From Macrotrachela quadricornifera (Eukaryota > Rotifera > Eurotatoria > Philodinida > Philodinidae), in the NCBI GenBank assembly GCA_022393335.1, contig JAJEKB010000411.1, positions 109,524 through 173,523 on the forward strand: a DNA stretch of 64,000 bases, given 5' to 3'. Positions 10,718-24,589 of the stretch are shown in pieces. Numbering within the stretch: the stretch's first letter is position 1; each line of letters starts with the position of its first letter. The position numbers were made by a program, and so were the translations under genes. The notes under the pieces are model-generated. The model worked only from the letters and a program-made list of their open reading frames with translations, was not told where the DNA came from and did no database searches.

Positions 10718-11922
10718 TTAAATAAAATGCCATTCAACATTTGTATGACCAGCACCAAGTTCTCCAGCAATTGCAATAAATGCTTCTTGTGTTAAAGCAA
10801 GATCACCTTTAATTATAATAAATTATTATTAAAGAAAAATCAAATAAAAAATTTTATTTAATACTTACCTTCTTTACAATCAGGACATCGATCAATAAAT
10901 CGAACTGTTATTTCACCTTTTGTTCCTTTTATTAAAGCTTTCTTGTGACATATTGGATTTGTACTTGGAATACCATTGACAGTATATGGATCAAATTGTG
11001 CTTGATTAAGAGCAGCACCATAAACTTTAACATTATCTTCATCCAATGAAAGTCCTCGTTCAATACCACATGTTGAATATTGTGAACCAGCCTGAGTTTC
11101 ATTGTAATATGTTGCTTGTCCTTTAAATTCGCCTTCAAGTGGTGCTGGTTGAGTACTACCTGATGATTTTTGAAATGCACAATAAGCACCAACTGAACCA
11201 CAACTATATTAATAAAAAATTTTTTCTTATCAAAATTATTAATAAATCTTCATACTATCCATATTGTGTACAACAAAGACCAGCACCACATGATGTTGCA
11301 CCACAATTACCGTAAGCAACAACACCACAATGAGCACCTGTATTTCCACAACTATAGAAATTATATTTCAAATAAATATATATATATATTTATATATTTC
11401 TAAAGTATAAATTACTATCCATATTGTGAACAACATGAACCAGCTGGACAACCAGTTATTCGACATTGACCTGCAGTAGGAGCAGGTGCAACAACAACTA
11501 CAGCAGCAGCACCACCACAATAATCAGGTGAATTTCCACAACTAATTCATTAGAAATATATTATACTTAGAGTAACATATTTAAAAATTTGAAATACATA
11601 CTAGCCATAAGGTGAGCAACAATAACCAGCACCACAACCTACAATACGACAATCACTACCAACATATGGTGTACCTGACCATCCTGGATATGCAACAGCT
11701 GCTGAGCCACAATATTGAACACCTGAACCACAAGCACCAAATGCTGAACAACAAAGACCAGCGCCACAACCTCCACTAATCAAACAATTACCAGCTAAAA
11801 CAAAACGAATGAATGATTATTTATAGATAAAAATCGATAATTTTTATTTTTTTATTTTTAAACTTACCAACATTATTCACAAATGAAAGTAATAAAAGAC
11901 TAATACAACCAACAGCAAGCAT
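10718..11922 (-). CDS. Secreted protein with four hevein-type chitin-binding repeats and an RlpA/expansin-like domain
   Basis: Exons (high to low): 11868-11922, 11602-11794, 11416-11541, 11256-11351, 10869-11203, 10718-10806; 297 aa, in phase. Residues 1-19 form a signal peptide (CISLLLLSF core). Four Cys-rich units follow, each with the hevein pattern CG..LCCS.(Y/F)G.CG....YC, a known chitin-binding fold. A short Gly/Ser/Gln/Pro linker leads to a double-psi beta-barrel domain of RlpA/EG45/expansin type: GQATYYNET, CGIERG, TVRFIDRCPDC, GDLALTQEAFIAIA, VEWHFI. The Asp of the HFD-like position appears as the Asp in GDLAL. Three introns interrupt the hevein units at the same codon (TA|T of Tyr before CG). 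The protein is probably extracellular and may bind chitin or other polysaccharide. This architecture is typical of plants and fungi, so horizontal origin is possible. Confidence 0.9.
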
Positions 11923-14221
11923 GGTAATATCTGTATGAATGTGGTTTTTTTTTATGTAACGAATTCGAATGTAAAATGAAGATGATAATGATTGCTATAA
12001 AATTGCACGAGCTTTTACACTACTCGTACGCTTAAGTAAATCTTTAATCCGTCAACAAATATTCGTGCATATATATAGAAAAACAATATCCTTGACGTCT
12101 ACTTATTGACTGACATTTTACATATGTAAGATTGTAAATGATCCTATAGAAGGTTATCATCTTCATTTTATGCTTAATACGAGTTCAAACCTGACTTTTT
12201 TCGTATTCAAATTAAAACATACCTCGTCATAGACGAAATAAACCACAAGATGTGGGAAGAAATAATAAAATTGTATGTCTAATCCAAACTACTGAAATAA
12301 TCTGGATTTACTTTGTAATATTGATTATTATGTCTATTGTTATTATTTAATCCAGATTAATATATGAAAATTGAATAAATACAAAATCAGTTATTGATCA
12401 TCTGATTTTTGTTATTCTATGGCATTTATTTTATCAAAATATTTTGCAATAAGGTTACAATTATGATCTTGTTGTGAATGTCACCCTTTTAATCAAAATT
12501 ATTAAAAATATTTATACTAGTTTTCATGATAGATTCATTTTTTTTCTCTATAAAAATATTTATAGATCCTACTTCATATTTATTTATATTTTTAGATTTT
12601 AAAATTCTTTATTAATGAATAAACTATTTTTATGTCAGCTAAGACTATATCGTATTATGTTTCCATTGCATATATATATTTAAGAATGCATCTTTAAATA
12701 GATTAATACTTCTTTCTTTATACAATATATATGAATAATTTATAGTAGTTATGTTATAGTGCGGTATTCAGGGAAATCTGCTAAATATGATATGAATGCA
12801 TAATTTACGGATTTGAACAGAGTAACATCAGAAAGGTACTAATTAGTTTTGAACTATCTTGATATTGAGGTTTTAACTATACATCTGATTTTAATACAAG
12901 AATAATTGATGACTATTATAAAAAAGAGAATCATTTTTAATGGCTATGCTTTAGCAATAAAAGTACAGATAAAAGATATATTCGAAATTCTTACTAATAT
13001 TATATGATTTTTTTATTAGCTAATCGATATTCTGAAAGTAATTTATACTTAATTGAATTTAAGATACAAATTTTCTTGTGATTTCCTTCTGTTTGAATCT
13101 CTATAAAATATATGTAAATTGCACCTTTTTAGTACGATTGACTGAAAAAGAGATGGAAGTAGACTCAAATAATTTCTGAGTAGTGTATATTATCAAACTG
13201 TATGCTTATGTTACGCAGCAAAAGTTTTCCAACACTTTATTGGATATTAAGGAGAATATGTGCCATACAGTTCAGTTTCTGCTTAATTTAATGGTAAAAT
13301 AACTTTTCTTATTGAATAGACTTCGAACAGTTTTATTTTTACATGAGAAGTGAGTATTCAGGAATAGCCTGCAATACACTTACATTTGCTCACCAAATTG
13401 TGGGGAAGATTAATTCAACTACGAATATTTGATGATAAAGCGTCGCTTTACATTTTCTAGTATGATGTAAATTTCTCTTAAATGGTACAAGATCAAAGAT
13501 TGAAACTTTTTGTTTTACATTCATTGTAAAAATTTCAGTCGAATTGAACGATCCATTGAAAAGTTTATTTTCAAAATACCACACTGCATAATACGTTTAA
13601 TTATCTCCTTTTTCTGAAACATTTCGTCACTTTTTCTTAGAAACAAAGTCGATAAGAGAGAATTTTTCTTATTAATTTGTTACTATAAATGTTCTCTCTT
13701 TTTTCTCATGTGATCTTCCTATCATCAGCTCTGTTACAAAGAGATTGTGTCATTCTACATAAAAACATATATAAATCTGTAAAACAATATGCATGTTTAA
13801 TGAAGAGAAAAAGGAAAGAATAAAATTCAAATAAACTATAAATATAATATCAAAATTAATTGATGATTATACAATAATCGATATTCACTTTTCATAATTC
13901 TTAAATTTCTTAAACTATAAAATGATTGAATTTTTAATCAGAATTGCTAATTCATTTCTATTGATTGCTATTTTGCGGCATCTTTTGTTTACTTATTGAT
14001 TCCGTTTTTTTCTCGTTGTTGCACTGCAACTCAAATCAAAGCAACAATACAAATGGCAGCAATGAAATTCTTTTTTTTCTTCTCTTCTCTTTTACTCGTT
14101 CGATAATATTATTGACGAACGACAAATAAAATACAATTTACTTGAAATATTCTAACAAAAACAATGCGGTTCTTCATTGATTAATCGTCGAAAAAAAAAG
14201 AAAAAGACGCAATTATATAAA
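11923..14221. other. Intergenic region between divergent genes
   Basis: 2.3 kb of AT-rich DNA between the hevein/RlpA gene (-) and the LRRIQ3-like gene (+). An acceptor-like AG lies at 11931-11932 (minus strand), 9 bases before the hevein start codon. A short inverted repeat (TAATCTGGATTA-like, near 12298 and 12350) is present. No further gene was supported; small open frames here show no recognisable protein. Confidence 0.4.
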
Positions 14222-17200
14222 ATGAATACTCAACGTGATCCATCTCCACCTCTTGCTGAATCAATTATAGTTTCAACTAAACAAAATCAAACAGCAATAA
14301 AGCAAAATGAACAATTTTTACAAGAACCAACACTTGCATTTCTTGAATCATATCAAAGCCATTTACGTCCATCAATGGTATCGGGTATATTTGTTTTATC
14401 ATTATCTAAATTACAATTAAATTCTATTGGTGCTATTGGAGTATTTAAACATATACAAATATGTGATTTAAGTTCAAATTTTATTGAAAAAATTGATGAT
14501 CTTATTATTCATTGTCGACAGTTAATAAAACTTGATTTACATTCAAATCGAGTAAGAAAGAATATACTACCACAAAAAAAAAAACGAAAGCCAATTTTAA
14601 TATATTTATTTTTAAGATTAATAAATTACCAGATGGAAAATATTGGAAAGAAATGTTACAATTAAAAATTCTTTATTTACATGATAATCTTTTATCATCA
14701 TATGATGATATTAAATCTCTTGCTTCTACATCAATTCTTGAAGTTCTTACACTTTATGATTCACCATTAAGTTTAAAAAAAAATTATCGACATCATGTTG
14801 TTAATAGTATTTGGACTTTAAAAGTAGTACTATTAATTAAAATATTTGATTATTATTTAGTTTTTAATTTCTTTAGGCTTTAGATTCATATATAATTGCT
14901 GATGATGAAATAATAGAAAAAACACATTTTCGTGAACCGTATACAGCATATTCAAATTCATTTAAATTAAATTTATATATTCCAACTGGTAAAGTAAGAT
15001 GACAGATAAATAATTAAATATTTGTATTCTATTTTATTTTTTTTTAATTCAGAATTCAACTTTAAATAATGAATATAAAATGATTCAACAACTTATCAAA
15101 CAAATAAATACTGTTCAATCACATTATTGTCCAGTACTTATTTTGCAAAAAAATATTCGTATGTGGCTTGTTCAAATTCGATTAAAAAAATATATGTTAT
15201 CAAATCAGAAGTATATTTAATGAAAAAATATTTTCTTAAAATTTGATTTTTTCTTTTTGTTATTTAGATCTACTCCAAAATTTCTACGTCCTCGAACGAT
15301 TTTTTCACCATTAAGTGGTTCATCAGGAAAATTTTCTGTATTCCCAAGAGATCCTCGAACATCAGTTATAACTGATGAATATTATCGAATAGAGGTTTCT
15401 TAAAAAAAAAAAACAACAAAAGAATTTCATTTATTTTTAATTTTTCTCTTTCTTTTTTTTTCTTCTTAGCCATTAAAGACTCCTGAATCATATCGAGATA
15501 AACGTCATGTTAAAGTTCAAATTGATCAATTAATTAATACTCGAACTGATACACAACATTTACCTTATTGTAGGAATACAAATAATCGTTCAAGACAATT
15601 CGTTAGTAAAACAAGTACATCAGATTATTCAGATGATAAAACATCATCAATAGTTCGTGGTCAAAAATCTCAAATGACTATTTATGAACCAATAGAAGAA
15701 TTAAATGATGAAATTCGTGCTGCTAGACAATATGTACAAAATTTAAAAGATGAATCACATTTACAACAACGTAAACGTGCAGCTGAAATCAAAGAAAATA
15801 ATACAAGTACTAGACAATCAATAAGACATCATACATTAGATGATCGATTATTAAGAACAATACATGGTAGTATGGCATTTGGATGCTTAGTTGCAATCGA
15901 TAAAGCTTATAATGATAGAGCAAAAATTCAACGACAAAAAGTACTTGTACAAGATGTTGAACAAACCAGACAAGAACATTCATTTATTAATGCACAAATA
16001 CAGGTAATTCAATTTAAACTATTATATTCCAAAAACATAAAAAAGACTTATTTAAGTTAAATCAGATTATTTTTTAACAAATTAATTTCATATTTTGAAA
16101 CGATAATATGTTCGAGTAAAATTATCTTTTAATTCCGAGACATTTTCTTGTTGAATTTAGACTTTCTAATTAACTACTGTATTATTTTGAACATATATAT
16201 CTGATCGCTCTGAAAATCAAAGAAAGAAAAATAGATTTATTTTATTCCAAGTAATATGATGTTCATATTTGTTCGATGGTCGGCTACATTCCATTGTACT
16301 GGTTTCCTTCCAAAAATGGAAGAACTCAGTCACTGAATTCGATCATCATATTGCTATTTCCAAAATTCAGCCATATTCCTCAATTTTCCTACTGAAAATG
16401 ATCTGTATACTTCCACCTCGGCAATCAGTAGTATTATGGTAAAACTTAACATATGATTTTCACCATTAATCCATTCAAGTATATTCCTTCAAAGGTTATT
16501 AGACACATAGTAATTAACTTTAATATTAAAATTTATCGAGAAACATATATCCTTTTACAATAGATTTCGAAATATTTATAATTAAAAAATAATTTACTGT
16601 ATATTTTTAGCATATAGATGATGAACGCCTTGTAGGAATTCATCGTACAAAAGATCAAGATCGTATGAAACAAGCTTATCACCGTCGTCGTGTTGAACAT
16701 ACTCAAAACGAATTACATGATATAGTTCAAGAACAACGTCTTCTTCTTGTTGAACAACAAAAAAAACGTCGAGCACAAATTGCATTTTCTCAAGGTTTTA
16801 ATGCTCAACATATATCTATATCAAATGCATTACAACGTCATGAAAATAATATTCGTGTACAACGAAAAGCACGACATGCACGAGAATCAGTTGCAAAACA
16901 AAAACAAAATACAGAAGAACAAGCAAGATTAATTGATAAATATTTAACACAACGTAAACATGTTCGTCGTGCTTTATCAAATATTGAACGTAAACAATTA
17001 GATGTACAAGCTATGCGTGATGCTGGTGAACGTCTTTTACAAGCACAACAACGTGTTGCACATATACGTGCAAGAGATTCAAATATTCGACAATTTAGTA
17101 TTATGAAAATGGCACCAAATAATGAAGAATTAAGACAAAAAGCACAAAGTTTAACTGAATCAATGCTTGAACGTGAATCTTTATTTGATACCATAACAGA

Positions 17201-17231
17201 TCATATGGCTGCTCAACAAACAGTTCAATAG
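14222..17231 (+). CDS. LRRIQ3: Leucine-rich repeat and IQ-motif protein, LRRIQ3-like
   Basis: Seven exons: 14222-14551, 14617-14823, 14877-14993, 15053-15210, 15268-15394, 15470-16003, 16611-17231; 697 aa, in phase. Leucine-rich repeats cover about 45-170 (ICDLSSNFIEKIDDL, LIKLDLHSNRINKLP, LKILYLHDNLL). A diagnostic block follows, SLKKNYRHHVVNSIW then LKALD, which closely matches vertebrate LRRIQ3. An IQ motif (ILQKNIRMWLVQIRLKKYM) sits near residues 218-236 and should bind calmodulin or a light chain. The C-terminal half is charged and coiled-coil (repeated Gln/Arg/Glu heptads to the end). Human LRRIQ3 is 624 aa with the same order. Its precise role is unknown. An in-frame non-ATG extension exists upstream of 14222, but this is the first ATG. 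Intron 6 is 607 bases. Confidence 0.88.
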
Positions 17232-20153
17232 ATATATATTATTTTTTTGTTTTTTTTTTTGATGGTTTTTTTAAATTTAATAATATAAGTATAAAAGATA
17301 ACGAAATTTATATGTAGCAATAAATATATGAGAATTTTATTTGTATCAAATATAGAAGTATACAATGATTTAATTAATAAATCTTCTTATTTATAAATGG
17401 TTCATAGGAATAATACTAAAAAATAATTATCTATTATTTCAACTAAGATTTTCTGTTGATAAAATATAATATTTAGATTTCAATCTTTAGAATCAAATGA
17501 CTACATATCTATTTTTGATGACATTACATATTCGTTTAAATCGATTCTGTTCATGTTTAATTGGCATAATTAAGAACAAATCTAAAATATTATTCAAATC
17601 AAGATTGCTCACAAACTCAACTACTGAGTATCGTGAAACTTGATATCGGAAGTACGCAGCTGGATTCTAAGTTTGATCATTAATAAAATTCTTTATTCAA
17701 AATTAAAATTTTACAAAAAATAAAATTATTATAAACAATATTTATCATCAAGTTTCAAAATTGTCGACAGAAAAATTACATTGTGACTAAGAAATCATGA
17801 TAAAATTATAGCAAAAGATTTTTTATGATATGAAGTATTATGTAAAGTAGTAGTAGAACAACGAACAAAATGCTTTTTCCATAAAAACCAAATACTCAAC
17901 TATATTTCTAAATAAAATAAGCGGTTATTCAAATAAATACAAAATTAATTATTTTAAATTAGAAGAATAGATTCTTAGTAGTTGGTTCAAATAAAAACTA
18001 AATCTTTTGATAAGCTGGAAACAAAAAACTGTGGTAGGAGTGGAAAGAACCGGATCAATGTTATATTGATAGAGTATTAGCTGTACGACTGAAAAGATTT
18101 TTTTTAATCGTATTTAAAGCTTCTGACTTTCATGTAGAACATGTCTTGAAATTGTAACTTATGTTTTTTGCTTTTTTTATGCAAAATATAAAGCCATTGA
18201 AATTAACATGATCAAACTACATGTTGTTATAATTATCTATATGTCTCATCATATGAATGTGTAAAGAAGAAATGTGTGTAACTTATTCTATAATTATATT
18301 GCTTAATAATTAATGTCAATAAAAAAAATTCTATTCAATTGATTACATATTGCGTATTTGTAATTTGAAAAAAACAGAATTCTATATTTTCGTTTCATTT
18401 TATTTTAATTAAAAAATACCTTTCTTTTAATTGAATTCTTGAGAAAAAAAAAACATATTTAACCCCGTAAAAGTACTTATTATTCGTAAAAATTAGATTG
18501 TATTTAAAATATCAATCGAGATAAATTTATACTCAAGAAGAAAAACATATCGTTTTTAATATTTCGATCATTTTTTTAAATGTTGTAGGTAACTTACGCA
18601 TTCTACGTAAAATTTTCATTCTTTATATATCTCTTATCTTCTCAATTCCCCGAACAAATTTGATGAGTATCGTATTTAACTGTTATTTTTATTTTTGACA
18701 TATTTATGTTTTTGTACTGAAAATAAGAATAAAGATCATCATGATAATAAATGATACGTTAAAGATGTATATATATATATATATATATATATTTTAAAAT
18801 CCATGAATTTATAAAGATATATTGATTTAAATAGATTGTTTCGTATACGATTATCACGCGTATATTGCGTGCATAAGAAAAAATATAAAGGAGTAAAAAT
18901 GAAAAGGAAATGAAAAGCAACACCCTTCATATTCTTCAATTCGGTGTTCGCTACATAAAATATAATGATATTTTGTAATGGTATAGCTTTTTTTCTTTCT
19001 CTATGTCTCGCATTCTTTTTTTTTTTACTTAAGTGCACACGCTATGACTTTTTGATGATACAAAACAATAGAAACGACAAGAAAAAAAAAGTATTTGAAA
19101 ATCGTTGAGTAAAACAGACAAGCATTATGCTTATTTTTCTATTTCAATCTATCTTCATACATTATTTCATTTTGTTTGAGTCGTCAAACAGCATGCATAT
19201 TACTTTTTTTCTCTGTGTTTTATAATGGTAATAAGAACAAAAAAAGAAACAATATTTATGTGTGCGTTCAACTTAAGCATAAAAAAAGAAAATTTTTGTT
19301 ATTGTCGTCATCATCTCTATCGTTTATGTGTCCAAGTGATGTGTGTGCATTGCATATTGAATGACTAATGAGTGAAAGGAAAAGAGAAAGAGAGAAAAGA
19401 GAGAGAGAGGAAAAAAAAGAGTTTATGTATTCAAAAAAGCATTTATAAACAGGCGATGTATTTTGTTAAAAAAGGTCGATCGCCTACAATTTCGTAAACA
19501 TAAAATAAAAAGATTGTCTAAGCGTCTACGCACTTATTGAGTTTATTTATATTCTAGAAAAAAGTAAGTTATTGACTAATCAACAACTGAAAAATCTCCT
19601 ACTATTATACAATATCAATAATAAAAAAACAACAAATTTTCTTTCCGATTAATACATAAGTAATTCATGATTTTTTTTTCTCTTTCTTTCTTTCTATACA
19701 TTCTATTATATTCAAATTTTCAATATTTCTCTATCTGGATAAATTTGATATTTAAAGGTTTCAGTGTATAATAATAAATTCACTGTCATTCGGAAGAAAA
19801 ATCTCAACTTCTCTTCTTTTTTTTAAAGCATATAAAAGAAACAAAAAAAAATAGCAAGACACAGAGTATAAGTATTCACTTATCGTTCATATTTTTTCTT
19901 TTACATTCTGAAAATAACTTTGACTAAATCAGTGACAAATAAACTGCTTAATCTTAATAGTCTGCCTCTCTTTTGCGTGACTAAGTTTTACTTTGCCTTT
20001 TAAATATGTTAATTCAGGAACGTTTCAAGTGTCACTTACTGTCATAGTTATTTGACGTCATTTCTTCTTTAATTGTTAACTATTGCTATTTTTTTTTTTT
20101 CATTCTATGTATAAATATTTAGTGTTACTCAAATTATTAAACAAATTTTTGAC
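17232..20153. other. Intergenic region
   Basis: 2.9 kb of AT-rich DNA between two + strand genes. It includes a (TA)n microsatellite near 18768-18791, a purine-rich GA run near 19378-19420 and many T-runs towards the kinase gene. An acceptor-like AG at 20121-20122 lies 32 bases before the kinase start. No additional gene was seen. Confidence 0.4.
18768..18791. repeat. (TA)n microsatellite
   Basis: Uninterrupted alternating TA run of about 24 bases, directly visible. Confidence 0.85.
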
Positions 20154-21842
20154 ATGGCAACAATTCGATCGATTAGTCCATCAAAACCGCCTGAACGTTT
20201 ATTAAATCGACGATTAACTCGTGCATCTACTTCATCGACAACAGTTTCTCAAAGAAAAGTATCTCTTTCAAAAACAACTCCTGTTACTGTAACAACAATA
20301 AAACGACGAAAATCATCTCGAATGTCTTTAAAAAAAGGTTCGGTTACATCAATGACATCATCTGCTCGTCTTAATACATTTACAAGTATGACTACTACTG
20401 CATCAGATAACAGTGAATTAACAAATAAAATGGCTTCTACAACTATTAATGAATTACCTGCTATTAGACGAACATCGCGAATATCAGATGCAAATATAAT
20501 AACATCAAATACTCCTATTCCACAAATTAATTCAGATACAATAGTAGATAATAAACATATTGAAGAACCACTAAGTGATAAATCTATATTGAATAATATG
20601 AATGAAATAACATCTACAACCGCAACATCATCAAGAAAATCTTTCATAGAAAATATCGAATTTACACCTGAATCATTTGATATTATTCGAACAGTTGGTA
20701 CCGGTAAGAATTTTCTTTTTATGTTAATTTAAAAATAATTTTAATAAAAAAATTTTTTTTTGTAGGAACATTTGGTCGTGTACAACTTGTTTGTCATCGT
20801 GATACGAATACATATTATGCACTTAAAACAATGTCGATAAAACGTATTATTGAATCAAAACAAGTTGAACATGTACGAAATGAAAAAGAAATTTTATCAA
20901 AAATTGATCATCCATTTCTTGTACGTCTTCAATGGACAACACATACTAATTCATTACTTTATCTTTTACTCGAATATTTACCAGGTGGTGAACTTTTTCA
21001 AATGATGCGTAAACGTGAAAAATTTGATGCTAAAACAGCTATATTTTATGCAAGTGAAGTTTTACTTGGTCTAGATTATTTACATCATTTAGATATACTT
21101 TATCGAGATTTAAAACCAGTAAATTTTATTAACAAAAAATATTTGTCAAAAATATCTATTATTTATTTCATATTTCTAGGAAAATATTTTAGTAGATAGT
21201 GAAGGTCATGTTCGTCTAGTTGATTTTGGTTTTGCTAAAGAAACTAAAGAACGAACATTCACACTTTGTGGTACTGTTGATTATCTTGCTCCAGGTTAAT
21301 AATCATAAATATTTGTTTCCTTTGAATATTTTTTATTCTATTATCTAGAAGTTATTCAAAATCGTGGTCATCATAAAGCATCAGATTGGTGGGCACTTGG
21401 CATTCTAATATTTGAAATGCTTGCTGGTAATTATAGGGAAAGAAAAAATTTTTAATTCATTTTTCTTATTGTTTTTCTTTTAGGTTATCCACCATTTTAT
21501 GATACTGATCAATTTGTTACATATCAAAAAATTCTTTCGGGTAAAATCGAATTTCCACGTCATTTTGATTATGCTGCAAAACAAGTTCTTCGTAAATTAC
21601 TTAATACTGATCAATCTCAACGACTTGGTTCAGCAAAAAATGGTGGTGATGAAATAAAACGTGAACAATGGTTTGTTGGCGTATCATGGACAGATGTTTA
21701 TTTTCGAAAAGTAGAACCACCAATAAAACCAATAGTTACATCACCAAGTGACACAACAAATTTTGATTCATATGATGAATTTGATATAAAACAAACACCA
21801 CAAGCAGCAAAATATGAAGTGCAACTATTCAAAGATTTTTAA
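20154..21842 (+). CDS. PRKX: AGC serine/threonine kinase, PRKX/PKA catalytic-subunit type
   Basis: Exons 20154-20703, 20766-21118, 21180-21294, 21349-21426, 21484-21842; 484 aa, in phase. Residues 1-160 form a Ser/Thr/Arg-rich disordered extension. The kinase domain begins at about 170: glycine loop GTGTFGRV, ATP lysine Lys204 (YALKTMS), catalytic YRDLKPEN (Asp298), metal-binding DFG (Asp316), activation-loop Thr329 (RTFTLCGT), then [21 protein letters not shown]-type EYLPGGELF and the RLG block are typical of PKA/PRKX. It ends with the FxxF hydrophobic motif (LFKDF) at the very C-terminus, as in PKA catalytic chains. [12 protein letters not shown] and SIKRII point to PRKX/Y over classic PKA. 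One oddity: GTVDYLAPE replaces the usual GTPEYLAPE in the P+1 region. Expected cytosolic or nuclear kinase; partners not visible. Confidence 0.93.
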
Positions 21843-24589
21843 GCGAAAAAACAGAAATATCTATATATTGATGCTCAATGCTGTTTCATTTTATTTTTTT
21901 GTTTTTCATACATTGAAATCATTATTTGTTGTTGTGAAATTTCTTATAATTTTTTTTTTCTTCGGTGAATGTACATTAATGTATTTTGTGTCATAGACAG
22001 AATATAAGCAGAGAAATAAAAGGAATATTTTTCTTCCATCATTTATGCTTGTTAAGTTCATTCTATGAATGTTAAAAATCTCAAGTTTGTTTTCAAATAA
22101 AGAATGAATTGCAATAAGGTGGAGAGAATAGAAATGCATTGTTGCTTTAAATAAATAAAAAAAAGAAATACTTTCTTCATTTTCTCGACAAGGTTATTGT
22201 TAGACATATCATCATTAATAAATCTGCTTTATTTTCTATGTCATTAGAGAATTCTCCATCTTTCATCAGTATGTTATTCAGATAAAGAGAGTCGATAATA
22301 AGCCTCATTTTTCTTTTTTCTCTATACCTATTTCTGTATATCAAACTTGTCTTATTAAGTACTTGATCCATTAGTCATAGTGATTTCTTCCGAGTTGCAA
22401 TATTCCTCATGGTTATTGTATTTCTCAACATGACCAATGAATAGTAATTTTATGTATAAGTGTTTTCATATCAATAGAGTAAGAATTCAATAAATGGAGC
22501 CCATTAAGAATGAACAACTAAGATTGTTTAGTTCATTTCTATTTCATATATAAGGCAATATTACATCTTATCGCTTGATTTGAAAATAATATTACCCGTC
22601 GTTTTTTTTCCGATGAATGCTTTTAGTAACACCTTACTTTGCAATCACTTAATTTCTTGTCATCTCCATTTTTGTTATAATGAAAAAAAAGGAAAGTATA
22701 TGGCTTGTTAAAAAAAACTATGATTTATTAGAGAGTGCACGACAATTTTTGCCCTTAATAAAAACTAAAAGGAAACTTTCTAAAAAAAAACATAATGGAT
22801 ACATTCTTTTTTCCTGTGAAATGAAGCGGATGCTGTTTAAATGAAAAAAGATTTCAATATTAAAATGTCGCCTACTTCCCACATTAAAAAGAAAGTTCAT
22901 GAATGAAAAAATATATATGCTTTATATAAATTAATCGTGGCGGAAGTAAAACTTCGACTGTAATGGCGTATAAAAATTGATCAGGAAAAGGATAGATCTA
23001 CATGAAACTAAAGAAAGTATGTATGGTCGTGATGCAATTGAAGTAAATTGTGCTAATGATTTACACCACAATAATAATTAACTTAATCGTTTAATATAGA
23101 CTAATCTCAAAATAGACGACAAAAAAATGGGTCAACCTATACTTTTTAGACTGTAACCATTAGTTTCACGAGAAAAACAACTATAACAACACTGAACAAA
23201 AAAAAAGGTTTCAATACAAATGAAAAATGAAACCAATAAAATAGTTTAGACGCAAATAGTGATTGGCTTTTATGAAAATATTTGAATTAATTCTTTCACA
23301 AATTCAAAATATTTACTTATCTATATCATTTAAAATCAAATTAAAGTGTCGTCTATAGGAATCACAGCCGCGTTTCTTGCTTATAATCTGATAGTGTCAG
23401 TATCTGACTAAACACATTAGTTTCTCAACGACATTCTAACCTCTATAAATGGCAACTCTTAAAATTTCATAAGTATACAACTGAAGTGTATAATAGCCAT
23501 CAATATTATTCATGTTAAGATTAGTTCAATTCAAATTAAAACATAATAGCTAGTATTGATCTTTTTGATGAGTTTTGTTATTTTAAAAGAAAAAGATCTT
23601 TAGATCATTGAACAATTGATTATATTCCTCGATCTAATAGCTATCTATTCTATCATTAAATTTTATTAATATATTGATATAATGGTCTATTCACACTGCA
23701 AATATGTGTGTATAGAATCAAAATGATACTATTGTAGAATTAATATTTTATCAATAATTATTTAAAAGATTCATCTGAAAGCTATTATTTTTGGAAATTA
23801 AATCAAAAGATATTCACGCACAACTAGATTTTTGATTAAATAAAAATGTAATACATAGGTAACCAGTATCAGCTTTCTCACAAATATTTTAAGGCCAGAT
23901 TTTCTTTATTCATAGCTATGCTGTTGAGTAACAGATGATGAAGAAAAACCTAGGCTAATATGATTGCTTAAGTCTTGACAAGATATAAATTATATTGAAT
24001 CATGTACACAGTAGACTTTTTGTTTTCAGTGCCACTACCCCGGACGTCGTTGTAGGATCTGTTGATATACATATTAAAAAAAAAAAAGAAGTGTTTATAA
24101 AAAATACACAAAAAAATTGTTTTTATCAAGTTTATTATTAAATTGAATTGTTGTCTGAATTGTAATAGGTCCGAAATCTTTTATTGTTTAAGCAGACTAC
24201 AGGATAATATGCACGATTTAAATACAGTGTCGTTTGACATAAATTTGTAAAAACTAAACAATAAAATTACATAAGAGTATAGTACTCAATTCATAATGTA
24301 GTTTATTTGCGTATGGATAATACACAAGATGGAGGATGGTTGCAAATAGTTTGATTTCACTAATGATAAACTTTCGATAATTAAGAAAGAACTTCAATGT
24401 TAATTAAGCGTAGAAATAGGTTGAAAAAGATCGTGCCGATTAGTCAAATCGTTAATAATTTTAGTAGCACTTTTGCATTATGTCTTGGTATTTAGCTTTA
24501 AGACATAAGTTCAACATTCTTCTCTGAGAACTCATTATAAACAAATATTAATAATACAACAAGAAACAATATTTTTTCTTACAAATACT

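Noticed and set aside
16838..17194. 118-codon open frame antisense to the LRRIQ3-like last exon
   Set aside because: It is the reverse-strand shadow of the Gln/Arg-rich coiled-coil coding sequence and has no independent splice or start context.
18739..19038. 99-codon minus-strand open frame
   Set aside because: Its C-terminal end is the translated (TA)n microsatellite and the rest has no protein-like pattern.
20249..20647. 132-codon open frame antisense to the kinase N-terminal extension
   Set aside because: Shadow of the Ser/Thr-rich coding exon; no recognisable protein.
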